In this document: one piece after another, positions 9,814-18,899 of the stretch | Numbering within the stretch: the stretch's first letter is position 1 | Layout: the number at the start of each line of letters is the position of its first letter | Assembly: GCF_013378445.1 (NCBI RefSeq) | Contig: NZ_JABXYK010000023.1 | Coordinates: 1 to 64,000, forward strand | Source: Mycoplana rhizolycopersici | GTDB lineage: Bacteria; Pseudomonadota; Alphaproteobacteria; Rhizobiales; Rhizobiaceae | Direction: 5' to 3' | DNA: 64,000 nucleotides | Made by a program: the position numbers and the translations under genes | The notes under the pieces: generated by a model | The model's database searches: none | The model's input: only the letters and a program-made list of their open reading frames with translations | What the model was told of the DNA's origin: nothing

Positions 9814-9834
9814 ATAGGAATTTCATAGGAATTT
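9814..9834 (-). promoter_or_regulatory. kdpE box: Tandem direct repeat upstream of kdp, candidate KdpE site
   Basis: The 10-base word ATAGGAATTT occurs at 9814-9823 and again at 9825-9834 on the plus strand, a period of 11 bp or about one helical turn (read on the minus strand, AAATTCCTAT twice). OmpR-family regulators typically bind such tandem half-sites. The repeat lies ~140 bp upstream of the first kdp reading frame. It is in the 349-bp gap 9674-10022, which otherwise holds no gene I can support. A -10/-35 pair could not be assigned with confidence. Confidence 0.45.
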
Positions 9835-10022
9835 GGTTGCGCCCGCGGTGCACGGACCGGTCGCCAATAGGGGCGACGCGGCATCGGCAACAAGGTGCCG
9901 ATTTCGCTCATGAACGGCTCTTTGGCACCCCCGCCGACATGAGCCTTAACCCCGGAAAATTCCAGCTCCCGCAGACCCAAAAATCGGGGTGCACCTCAGT
10001 AGCCGCGGAGGCGATCCGGACT

Positions 10023-10919
10023 TTAATTGAGAAAATCGCGCTCACGGATCAGGTCTATGAATGCCCGCAGCTTGGACGGCGTATGCCGTCGCTGTGAGAA
10101 ATAGAGGCTCAGGCCCGGGTAGGACGGCGACCACTCTTCGAGAACTGGAATTAGGCGGCCCGAAGCGAGATGGGTCGCGAGGGCGTGTTCCCCCAGATAG
10201 GCGAGCCCGAAGCCGGCAAGGGCCGCCTCCAGTATCAGGTCCGACGCATCGAATGTCAGGTGACCCGAGACATCGACCAGGTAGGTTTCGCCGCGCTTTT
10301 CAAACTCCCAGCGATAGAGCCTTCCGCCTGTCATGCGCATCTGAATGCAGCGGTGACGTGATAGATCACTGGGCACAACAGGCTTGTCCCGACCTTCGAA
10401 ATAGTGCGGCGACCCGACGACGAAGGATCGCATTTTCGATATGATGGGCACCGCGACCATGTCGGGGGAAATCGCCTCGGTGAGACGAATGCCGGCATCG
10501 AACCCCTTGCCGATCACATCGACCAGCGCATTCTCGGTGACGACTTCAAGCTCCACTTCCGGATAACGGCGGGCATATTCCAGCAGAAGCGGTTGGAGCA
10601 GGATGCGCGCCGCGCCCGGCGCCATGTTCAGCCGCAGCCTTCCCGAGGGCCGATCAGAATGTTCTTCCACATTCTCGATGGCTTTTTCCAGCGTCTGCAG
10701 GGCCGGCGCGATTTCAGACAGGAATTGTTCGCCGGCTGCGGAAAGGGCCACGCTTCGCGTGGTGCGGTTGAAGAGCCTGACGGCAAGGCGCTCCTCCAGC
10801 GCGGCGATCGCATGGCTCAAAGCCGATGACGACACGCCGAGCTCTCGCGCAGCAGCCCGAAATCCGCCGTGACGAGCCACTGCGGCAACGGCCTCCAACT
10901 CGATGAGGCTTGCCCTCAT
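10023..10919 (-). CDS. LysR-family transcriptional regulator
   Basis: The 298-aa protein has the LysR layout: an N-terminal winged helix-turn-helix (AAARELGVSSSALSHAIAALEERLAVRLFNRTTRSV) spanning residues ~20-55 and a C-terminal periplasmic-binding-like effector domain. It is transcribed away from the aldehyde dehydrogenase at 11018, with a 98-bp shared promoter region, so it probably controls that gene pair and itself. The effector is unknown. Confidence 0.9.
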   Translation of the reverse strand: MRASLIELEAVAAVARHGGFRAAARELGVSSSALSHAIAALEERLAVRLFNRTTRSVALSAAGEQFLSEIAPALQTLEKAIENVEEHSDRPSGRLRLNMAPGAARILLQPLLLEYARRYPEVELEVVTENALVDVIGKGFDAGIRLTEAISPDMVAVPIISKMRSFVVGSPHYFEGRDKPVVPSDLSRHRCIQMRMTGGRLYRWEFEKRGETYLVDVSGHLTFDASDLILEAALAGFGLAYLGEHALATHLASGRLIPVLEEWSPSYPGLSLYFSQRRHTPSKLRAFIDLIRERDFLN

Positions 10920-11017
10920 TGCGCGATCCAGTTCATCAGCGCGTCCAATTTTGTCCGACTACCCGCAACACATAACGCATGCCATTTTTTCAGTGAAGCC
11001 ATTGCAGGAGAAACGAC

Positions 11018-12433
<1,416 letters not shown>

Positions 12434-12444
12434 GGAGAGAATTC

Positions 12445-13194
12445 ATGACGAAGAAGCCGATTGCGCTGATTACCGGCGCCAACAAGGGACTTGGTAAAGA
12501 GGTTGCCCGCCAGCTCGGCGGGCTCGGAATGCGGGTCTATCTTGGCAGCCGGGATGGCGAGCGTGGACAGGCCGCAGCGGACGACCTGGCGAAGGAAGGG
12601 GCGGATGTGATGGCGATCGCGCTCGACGTCACCGACGCGGCGAGCGTTACGGCGGCAGCACGGCAAATCGAAGACCGGGAAGGATTGCTCGACATTCTCG
12701 TCAACAATGCAGGCGTGCTGCATCGTGTGCCGGCGTTGGAGACGGACGCAGCGAACATGCTTGCAACCTACGACGTCAACGTCTTTGGCACTGTGCGCAC
12801 CATCCGCGCATTCCTGCCGCTATTGCAAAGATCGCCACATCCGAGGATCGTCAATATCACCAGCACCAGCGCCTCCATGACCCTCACGAGCGATCCGGCG
12901 ACACCCTTCGGCCAGTCCGACACCATCCTTGCCTACGCCTCGTCCAAAGCCGCCGTGACGATGGTAAGCCTGCAATATGCCAATGCCTTCCGGCGTCACC
13001 CCTCGCAAGCCCATATCAAGATCAATGCAGCGACGCCGGGCCATATTGCAACCGATCTCAACGGCCATGCCGGCACGCGCACGGTGGAACAGGGTGCGAA
13101 AATCGTCGTGGACCTGGCGACACTTCCCGAGAGCGGCCCCAGCGGGGCTATTTCAACGAGAACGGTTCATTGCCCTGGTGAGAATTATTCTTGA
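12445..13194 (+). CDS. SDR-family oxidoreductase with frameshifted C-terminus
   Basis: The protein has the classical SDR Rossmann start (ITGANKGLG, residues 9-17), NNAG at 87-90 and the active-site YASSK with Tyr164 and Lys168. Near the end the normal family tail GYFNENGSLPW is encoded in the next frame: adding one G to the run at 13143-13147 would restore it and end the gene at TGA 13179-13181. As it stands, the last ~17 residues are replaced by an unrelated tail ending CPGENYS. The change may be a real single-base deletion or a sequencing error in a G-run. The catalytic part is intact. The gene is coupled to the aldehyde dehydrogenase, and its substrate is unknown. Confidence 0.85.
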   Translation: MTKKPIALITGANKGLGKEVARQLGGLGMRVYLGSRDGERGQAAADDLAKEGADVMAIALDVTDAASVTAAARQIEDREGLLDILVNNAGVLHRVPALETDAANMLATYDVNVFGTVRTIRAFLPLLQRSPHPRIVNITSTSASMTLTSDPATPFGQSDTILAYASSKAAVTMVSLQYANAFRRHPSQAHIKINAATPGHIATDLNGHAGTRTVEQGAKIVVDLATLPESGPSGAISTRTVHCPGENYS

Positions 13195-13219
13195 CTGCTC
13201 GGTCCAGAATCGCTATCTC
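13190..13219 (+). promoter_or_regulatory. Promoter and candidate operator of the TetR gene at 13227
   Basis: TTGACT at 13191-13196 and TATCTC at 13214-13219 are 17 bp apart, a plausible -35/-10 pair only 7 bp before the TetR ATG. Overlapping it, the 21-bp segment 13190-13210 (CTTGACTG, 5 bases, TCCAGAAT) recurs in inverted orientation at 13813-13833 before the next gene, with 18 of 21 identical positions. This fits an operator for autoregulation. The short leader would make the transcript almost leaderless. Confidence 0.5.
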
Positions 13220-13226
13220 AATCTCT

Positions 13227-13799
13227 ATGGCAAGGATCAAGGAATTCGACAGGGACAAGGCGCTGGATCTTGCGATGGGCGTATTCCGCGAGCATGGCTT
13301 CGACGGCACGTCGACGGAGATGCTGGTTAAGGCCATGAAGATCGGCCGGCAGAGCCTTTACGACACGTTCGGCGACAAGTGGGCCCTCTATCGCCTTGCG
13401 GTGGAACGCTATGCAACCGCGGAAACCGAAGCGCACATTCGCGAACTGCGCGGCAGTGAGCGCGCCATTGAGGGCATTTCCGCAATGATGGATCGGGTCG
13501 TGGCGGAAGCGGATCGGGCCTGCCTGGGCGTCAACTCGATCTGCGAATTCGGCCAGAGTCGCCCGGACCTGACAGAGGTGCATCTTGCGGCCGATCATCG
13601 GTTGAGACATGCGGCAAGGGAATGCGTCAGGCAGGCTCAGGACGCCGGCGATGTGGACCGTTCGGCGTCGGAAGATGCGGTGATTGATTTTCTCATCGCC
13701 AGCATCGCCGGCATACGGATTGCCGCGCGCGGGGGTGCCGGGCAGGAAGCGCTGCAGTCCCTCGGACGGCTGGCGCTCCGTGCCCTCATGCCACGGTAA
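13227..13799 (+). CDS. TetR-family transcriptional regulator
   Basis: The 190-aa protein begins MARIKEFDRDKALDLAM and has the TetR helix-turn-helix (GTSTEMLVKAMKIGRQSLYDTF, residues ~24-45) followed by a ligand-binding helical domain with Cys residues near 93 and 101. The start at 13227 is preferred over an in-frame start 12 codons upstream, because the family normally opens with this short basic stretch. The gene is flanked by two copies of a 21-bp motif and lies 46 bp before a quinone oxidoreductase gene that it probably represses. The inducer is unknown; a reactive electrophile would fit the neighbouring reductases. Confidence 0.88.
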   Translation: MARIKEFDRDKALDLAMGVFREHGFDGTSTEMLVKAMKIGRQSLYDTFGDKWALYRLAVERYATAETEAHIRELRGSERAIEGISAMMDRVVAEADRACLGVNSICEFGQSRPDLTEVHLAADHRLRHAARECVRQAQDAGDVDRSASEDAVIDFLIASIAGIRIAARGGAGQEALQSLGRLALRALMPR

Positions 13800-13812
13800 A
13801 AAAATTTGCTTA

Positions 13813-13833
13813 ATTCTGGAACAAACAGTCAAG
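13813..13833 (-). promoter_or_regulatory. Second copy of the TetR-flanking 21-bp motif
   Basis: Read on the minus strand, this segment starts CTTGACTG and ends TCCAGAAT with five bases between, matching 13190-13210 at 18 of 21 positions. It sits in the 46-bp gap between the TetR stop and the quinone oxidoreductase ATG, ending 12 bp before that ATG. A bound repressor here would block the oxidoreductase gene. Confidence 0.5.
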
Positions 13834-13845
13834 AAAGGACTGAAA

Positions 13846-14814
13846 ATGAAGGCAGTCGTCATGAACGGCATCGGTGACACCGATGTCATGCAAGTTGTCG
13901 AACATCCGGATCCCTTGGCAACACCGGGACATGTTCTCGTCGAGATTGCCGCGGCCGGCGTGAATTTCATGGATATTGGCGTCCGGCAAGGCATGGCCTG
14001 GACCGAGATCGCAAATCCCAAAACACTTGGCGTCGAAGGCGCGGGGCGCGTTCTCGCCGTCGGTGAAGGCGTAACGGATTTCTCTGCGGGCGACCGCGTT
14101 GCCTGGGTCTACGCTCCGGGAAGCTACGCGCAGCGGATCTCGATACCCGTCAGTTCCCTGGTTCCGCTGCCTGATTTCATCGATGACCAGACGGCGGCCT
14201 CGATCATGATGCAGGGATTGACGGCGAGCCACTTCGCCACCGATTTCTACCCGGTTCAGCCGGGCGACATTGCATTGGTCCATGCGGCCGCCGGAGGCGT
14301 CGGCCTGCTCCTGACACAGATCATCCGGCTGCGAGGCGGCCGTGTCATCGGTCGTGTTTCTTCCGAAGACAAAGTCGCCATCGCCAAACAGGCAGGCGCC
14401 GAGCATGTCATTGTCGATCGCCAGGGAGACTTCGCGCAACAGGTCATGCAGTTGACGAACGACCGAGGTGTCGACGTTGTCTACGACGGTTCTGGCCCCA
14501 CGACCTTTCAGGGTTCTCTCGATAGCCTGCGCCGTTCGGGGACCTTTTGCTGGTATGGCCCCGTTCTGGGCGGGCCGGGCCTCATCGACATCATGAGCCT
14601 GCCGAAAAGCATCAAGATCGGCTACGCGGTCTTCTCCGACCATGTTTACGCGCCGGAACGCCTTCGCACCCGCAGCGATCAGCTTTTTGACTGGATTCGG
14701 GACGGCTCCCTGAAGGTCAACATTGGAGGAAGCTATCCTCTTGAAGACGCCGCTTTGGCGCACGTGGACATGGCAAGCCGACGCACGACCGGCAAGTTGC
14801 TGCTCTTACCCTAA
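13846..14814 (+). CDS. Zinc-free quinone oxidoreductase (MDR superfamily)
   Basis: The 322-aa protein starts at ATG 13846 after an AAGGA site and has the MDR fold: an N-terminal GroES-like part with GVNFMDIGVRQG and GVEGAGRVLAVG, then an NADPH-binding Rossmann region HAAAGGVGLLLTQI. No zinc-ligand cysteines are visible, placing it with quinone reductases such as E. coli QorA. It would reduce quinones or alpha,beta-unsaturated carbonyls with NADPH in the cytosol. It is followed after 10 bp by an SDR gene, and both are probably controlled by the upstream TetR protein. Confidence 0.9.
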   Translation: MKAVVMNGIGDTDVMQVVEHPDPLATPGHVLVEIAAAGVNFMDIGVRQGMAWTEIANPKTLGVEGAGRVLAVGEGVTDFSAGDRVAWVYAPGSYAQRISIPVSSLVPLPDFIDDQTAASIMMQGLTASHFATDFYPVQPGDIALVHAAAGGVGLLLTQIIRLRGGRVIGRVSSEDKVAIAKQAGAEHVIVDRQGDFAQQVMQLTNDRGVDVVYDGSGPTTFQGSLDSLRRSGTFCWYGPVLGGPGLIDIMSLPKSIKIGYAVFSDHVYAPERLRTRSDQLFDWIRDGSLKVNIGGSYPLEDAALAHVDMASRRTTGKLLLLP

Positions 14815-14824
14815 GGATAACGTG

Positions 14825-15559
14825 ATGAACCCTATATCTCCCAAGAAAACAGCGCTCATCTTCGGCGGATCACGCGGGATCGGCGCTGCCATCGCCAGAC
14901 AGTTGGCTCAGGACGGCTTCTGGGTCGCGATAACCTATGTCTCGCAATCGGAAAAAGCGCGGCAGGTCGTGACCGGTATTGAAGCCTCGGGCGGTCGCGC
15001 GATGGCGATCCAAGCGGATAGCGCCGACCCTGACGCAATACGCCGCGCTGTCAGAGAAACGGTGGACCGATTTGGCAAACTGGATGCGGCAATCGTCAAT
15101 GCCGGAGTGCTGAAACTAGCCAACATCGAAAATGTCACCCTGGACGACCTCGACGTTTCGCTTGCCATTAATGTTCGCGGCGTATTTCTCGCCATCCAGG
15201 CAGCAGCGCTGAACATGAAGGATGGCGGCCGAATCGTAACGATCGGCAGCAACACCGCGGTGCGGACAGGTTCTTCCGGCGGGAGCGTCTATGCGATGAC
15301 GAAAGCTGCGGTCGCCGCGATGGTCAAGGGCGCGGCCCTGGACCTCGCGCCGCGGAGCATCACGGTGAACAACATTCAGCCCGGACCAACGGAAACGGAC
15401 ATGACGGCCAGCATGGTGGCTGGACTGGTAAATGTCATCCCTCTCAAGCGTGTTGGTCAGCCCGACGAAATCGCGGCTCTTGCCTCCTATTTGGTGAGCG
15501 AAAAGGCAGGGTATATGACGGGTTCGAGCCTCACGATAGATGGCGGGTTCGTACTTTAA
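14825..15559 (+). CDS. SDR-family oxidoreductase
   Basis: This 244-aa classical SDR has the cofactor motif GGSRGIG (residues 14-20), NAG at 92-94, and catalytic Tyr156 and Lys160 in YAMTK. The C-terminal GSSLTIDGGF is typical of FabG-like enzymes. The start at ATG 14825 follows an AAGGA site and gives the family length. It is the second gene after the quinone oxidoreductase and ends 9 bp from the convergent ABC-F gene. The substrate is unknown. Confidence 0.9.
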   Translation: MNPISPKKTALIFGGSRGIGAAIARQLAQDGFWVAITYVSQSEKARQVVTGIEASGGRAMAIQADSADPDAIRRAVRETVDRFGKLDAAIVNAGVLKLANIENVTLDDLDVSLAINVRGVFLAIQAAALNMKDGGRIVTIGSNTAVRTGSSGGSVYAMTKAAVAAMVKGAALDLAPRSITVNNIQPGPTETDMTASMVAGLVNVIPLKRVGQPDEIAALASYLVSEKAGYMTGSSLTIDGGFVL

Positions 15560-15568
15560 ATCGATGAC

Positions 15569-17179
15569 TTATTGACAACCCGCATCGCTGTCACAATTGC
15601 GGGCGGGTTGCTCGACGTAAGTGTCGATCGCGATACTGTCGAGGAAGGCGTCATCGTGACTGACAACCAGAAGCGCGCCGTCATAGGCCCTCAGCACGGC
15701 TTCCACCGTCTCGATGGAATCGATATCGAGATGATTGGTCGGCTCATCGAGGATCAGCAGCGACGGTGGACTGGGCCCACCGAGTACGCAGGCCAGGCCG
15801 GCACGCAAGATCTGCCCTCCGCTTAAAGTCTCCACACGCTGGAGTGCCGCATCCGCACGAAAACGAAAACCGGCCAAAGTTGCCCGGCAGGTATTTTCGG
15901 TTGTGCCGGGGTTCAGTCGCTTGAAATTGTCGAGGATACTTTTGCCGCGATCGAGAAGGCTGACACTCTGGTCCAGCATCGCGGCAGGGACAGAAACCGT
16001 GACCTTGCCGGTGATGGGCATAATCTCTCCCGTGACCACCTTCAGCAGTGTCGTTTTGCCGGACCCGTTGGGGCCGGAAAGCGCTACACGCTGCGGCCCG
16101 ACGATCGAGAAGGACAGATTCCGAATAACGGGATGTTCGTGATCATAGCCCGCCGTAACATGATCAAACGACAGAACCGCCTTGCCGGCAGGCAGGTTTG
16201 TCGCCGGAAGTTGCACGGAAAATGGCTGGAGAACCTCGATCCGAGCCTTGGCGGAAGCAAGCGTGTCCAGCGCATCGGCGCGCTGGCGCTCGGCAAGTTC
16301 CGTCACCTTGCCTCGGCTGGCCTCTGCACTGCTCTTGCGCCGACCGAGGAGAATTTTGGGCATGTCTCCCTTTGCTGCTTTGCGGTTCCCCGATGCATTC
16401 CGCCTGTCCTGTCGTTCGGCAAGGACCTGCGCCTTGCGGTCAATTTCCTCCGCCGTCTTTTCGGCATGCGCCAGACTCTGCTCGGCGGCATTCAACTCGA
16501 TCACCTTCGCCGCCTGATAGGCACTCCAGTTCCCGCCGTAGCGTTTCGCTCCAAGTGTGGTCAGTTCGACGATGGCATCCATATGCTCAAGCAGTCCGCG
16601 ATCATGGCTGATGACGATGGCCCCGCCTCTCCATCTGCCGATAAGGTCGATGACTGCTTGCCGCCCGTCTCTGTCCAGATTGTTGGTCGGTTCATCGAGA
16701 AGAAGAAAATCCGGCTCCTGGAAGAGGGCCGCCGCGAGCGCAGCCCGCGTACGCTGCCCACCCGATAAATGCCTGAGCAGCGTATCCGGCTCGGCAGCCA
16801 GCCCAAAGCGGCCAAGGGCTGATAGCATCCGCTCCCTGACTGTCCAATCTGCCTCCGCAAGGTCTTCCAGGCTGGCGGTTCCGCGTTCTGCCCGGGCGAG
16901 CAACTCGATAGCCTGCCTTGCACCGAAAAGATCGGCCACCGTTTCGTGGGGGTCCGCATCCAGCATCTGCCGGACGAGCACGACCTTGCCCTCGATTGAC
17001 AGTGTCCCTGCGGACGGAGGCACTATTCCGGAGATAATTTTGAGCAGGGTCGTTTTGCCCACGCCGTTTCGGCCGACCAAACCGGTCCGTTCCGGTCCGA
17101 ACGACAGGTCGAGGTCCTCAAATACCTGGCCACCGTCCGGTTTTGTCCAGCATAGCCCTGAAAGCACGATCGAAGACAT
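15569..17179 (-). CDS. ABC-F family ATPase (ribosome-associated type)
   Basis: The 536-aa soluble protein has two ABC cassettes and no membrane domain. The first has Walker A GRNGVGKTT (Lys42), signature LSGGQRTRAALAAAL and Walker B LLLDEPTNNLD. The second has GPNGSGKTT, LSGGQILRAGLA and LLILDEPTNHLD. A charged linker rich in Ala, Glu and Arg lies between them. ABC-F proteins act on the ribosome as translation factors or antibiotic-resistance proteins. The divergent TetR gene and the perfect palindrome at 17202-17225 suggest drug- or metabolite-induced expression, as for antibiotic-resistance ABC-F proteins; that is inference. Confidence 0.92.
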   Translation of the reverse strand: MSSIVLSGLCWTKPDGGQVFEDLDLSFGPERTGLVGRNGVGKTTLLKIISGIVPPSAGTLSIEGKVVLVRQMLDADPHETVADLFGARQAIELLARAERGTASLEDLAEADWTVRERMLSALGRFGLAAEPDTLLRHLSGGQRTRAALAAALFQEPDFLLLDEPTNNLDRDGRQAVIDLIGRWRGGAIVISHDRGLLEHMDAIVELTTLGAKRYGGNWSAYQAAKVIELNAAEQSLAHAEKTAEEIDRKAQVLAERQDRRNASGNRKAAKGDMPKILLGRRKSSAEASRGKVTELAERQRADALDTLASAKARIEVLQPFSVQLPATNLPAGKAVLSFDHVTAGYDHEHPVIRNLSFSIVGPQRVALSGPNGSGKTTLLKVVTGEIMPITGKVTVSVPAAMLDQSVSLLDRGKSILDNFKRLNPGTTENTCRATLAGFRFRADAALQRVETLSGGQILRAGLACVLGGPSPPSLLILDEPTNHLDIDSIETVEAVLRAYDGALLVVSHDDAFLDSIAIDTYVEQPARNCDSDAGCQ

Positions 17180-17201
17180 CTTAAACCTGTTGCATCAAGA
17201 T

Positions 17202-17225
17202 TAACAGCACGATATCGTGCTGTTA
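17202..17225. promoter_or_regulatory. Perfect 24-bp palindrome, probable TetR operator
   Basis: The sequence has the half TAACAGCACGAT followed directly by its exact reverse complement, with no spacer. It lies in the 112-bp divergent gap, 22 bp from the ABC-F start codon and 66 bp from the TetR start at 17292. Position and perfect symmetry fit the operator of the adjacent TetR regulator controlling both genes. Confidence 0.7.
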
Positions 17226-17291
17226 CCAAACAATCGCGGAAAGAACAATGGCCGTCGCCGGGATCCTCTCCATTCAACGCTACGAGGCAGC

Positions 17292-17933
17292 ATGAAGTCG
17301 GCGCAGGCACGTGCCGGCGGACGACCGACACGCGAGGAGGCGGAAAACCTCACGAGACAGATCCTGGACGATGCCCGAGCGACCTTTGCGAACAAGGGTG
17401 TCGCAAACGCCACGATGGAGGAAATCGCAGCGCACCATGCGATCTCGAAACACACGCTGTATCGCCGATATCCCAGCAAGCAGGCGCTCCTGGAGGCGGT
17501 TGTAGAGCGTGATCTCGTTCGGTTTCGCACGGCGCTTGCACTGGCCGCAATGCAGCGAAAAGAGCCTCTCCCTGCGCTACATGCGATCGCGCTTCGCTAT
17601 TTCCTGTTCGGCACTGACAGGGACTACTCGGCCTTCTACCTGTCAGTCACGGCAGAGGCCGTGGTGTCGGCGTCCCTTCGGGAAAGGCTGGCGATCTGGT
17701 CGAGGGATGCGTTGGAACCCATGGTCGAGGCGATCATCGCTGCTCAGGCTGCAGGCTCCATCGTAGCGGGCGATGCGTCTGAAATATGCGGCGTCCTGGT
17801 CGATCTGCTGGAAGGCGCCAACAATCGCATTCGCCTTGGCCTGTGCGACACGCCCGATGAAGCCGAATGCCGTCGCGTCTTCGAAAGCCGATGGACCATT
17901 TTCCGGATTGCCATGACACCGAAATCCGACTGA
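17292..17933 (+). CDS. TetR-family transcriptional regulator divergent from the ABC-F gene
   Basis: The 213-aa protein starts MKSAQARAGGRPTREEAENL. The helix-turn-helix region has the typical ATMEEIAAHHAISKHTLYRRY followed by SKQALLEAVVERDL, and the C-terminal domain resembles the TetR_C group found in AcrR-like regulators. ATG 17292 is chosen over an in-frame start 25 codons upstream because the upstream part crosses the operator region and is unlike the family. It probably binds the palindrome at 17202-17225. Confidence 0.88.
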   Translation: MKSAQARAGGRPTREEAENLTRQILDDARATFANKGVANATMEEIAAHHAISKHTLYRRYPSKQALLEAVVERDLVRFRTALALAAMQRKEPLPALHAIALRYFLFGTDRDYSAFYLSVTAEAVVSASLRERLAIWSRDALEPMVEAIIAAQAAGSIVAGDASEICGVLVDLLEGANNRIRLGLCDTPDEAECRRVFESRWTIFRIAMTPKSD

Positions 17934-18230
17934 CCGGAGAGAAGAAATCGTGACGGCAATCAACAATGCCAGCCCCTGTCGCAGATACTCAACAACGCGT
18001 TTGGTGAATTCGGCAGGGACGGAGACGGATTGGTCAGTCAGGATGAAATGAACTCGACGGACGTTTTGATGCTGGCCGACCTTAGCCGATCCATTGGCGA
18101 TCGAAGCTGCGACCTTGCTCAAGGACGTAGGCGACAAGTCTTGATGGTAAGAGGGAGCGACTGTCTCGTAGCCGCTCCTCTCCTATTTTCCGCTATGGCT
18201 ACCCTTGAAGACCGACCGCTGTGGCGATAG
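17934..18230 (+). pseudogene. Possible EF-hand gene remnant
   Basis: Directly after the TetR stop and in the same frame, an open stretch without an ATG encodes ILNNAFGEFGRDGDGLVSQ followed by DEMNS. This resembles one EF-hand loop with Asp at positions 3 and 5, Gly 6 and Glu 12, but Gly at position 1. The rest is not recognisable. It may be a decayed relative of the EF-hand gene at 37426 or chance. Confidence 0.2.
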
Positions 18231-18324
18231 CAGCCAAAGGCGACGGTTCGTTGGAAAACACGTCATAGACGCACGGCGCGGCAAAAACGGCGAGCGCAAG
18301 CATGCCAATGATCAGGCGTTTCAT
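18199..18324 (-). CDS. 41-aa peptide with a signal-peptide-like start
   Basis: The frame from ATG 18324 to TAG at 18199 begins MKRLIIGMLALAVFAAPCVY, a good signal peptide, but only ~22 residues follow. It lies 28 bp after the ohr stop on the same strand. It may be a very short secreted peptide or the 5' end of a truncated exported protein; the second reading is supported by gene decay nearby. Confidence 0.35.
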   Translation of the reverse strand: MKRLIIGMLALAVFAAPCVYDVFSNEPSPLAAIATAVGLQG

Positions 18325-18352
18325 AGAACACTCCATGAGATTGCGGCGCGAC

Positions 18353-18769
18353 TCAAACGAGCGTCAGCGCTACGGCGATGTTGCCCCGTGTCGCTTTGGA
18401 ATAGGGGCAGGTCTGGTGAGCTTCGTCTATCAGCGCCCGTGCAAGGTCGACATCCAGCCCCGGAAGGCTGACATTCAGCCGGGCTTGCAGAAGATAGGCG
18501 CCTTCCATCATGCCGAGGTCTACTTCGGCGTCGACTGCTGTATTCGCAGGGAGTTGCAGCTTGCGCTTGCGCGCAGCGATGCCCAAGGCACCGATGAAGC
18601 AGGCGGACCAGCCAGCCGCGAACAACTGCTCGGGATTTGTGCCCGGCTTGCCGCTACCCGGAGGCGAAAGCTTGACGTCAAGCTGCGCATCGTCACTGCG
18701 CGCCGCACCGTCGCGTCCGCCGGTGGTATGGGTCTTGCCGGTATAGAGAACTTTTTCGATCTTCGTCAT
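18353..18769 (-). CDS. ohr: Organic hydroperoxide resistance protein Ohr (OsmC family)
   Basis: The 138-aa protein has the Ohr layout: LYTGKTHTTGGRDG near the N-terminus, GTNPEQLFAAGWSACFIGAL with reactive Cys57, and HQTCPYSKATRGN with Cys121. The two cysteines form the thiol peroxidase centre that reduces organic hydroperoxides. The start at ATG 18769 is preceded by a GGAG site; the frame is open far upstream but that part is not family-like. No OhrR-type MarR gene is adjacent. Confidence 0.95.
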   Translation of the reverse strand: MTKIEKVLYTGKTHTTGGRDGAARSDDAQLDVKLSPPGSGKPGTNPEQLFAAGWSACFIGALGIAARKRKLQLPANTAVDAEVDLGMMEGAYLLQARLNVSLPGLDVDLARALIDEAHQTCPYSKATRGNIAVALTLV

Positions 18770-18899
18770 GGAACACTCCTTCGTTCTGTCGCAGAGGGCG
18801 ACGTGATTGACGGATGTGTTTTGCCGCATCCACGTATCCGGCATGTTTTCGAAAAGGGTGGAATTGTATCGCAGCGTAGAGGCCACGCTTCGGGCCTCG

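Noticed and set aside
18861-18868. AATTGTA half-site upstream of ohr that resembles an OhrR half-operator
   Set aside because: Only one half is present and no ohrR gene is adjacent; too weak to call an operator.
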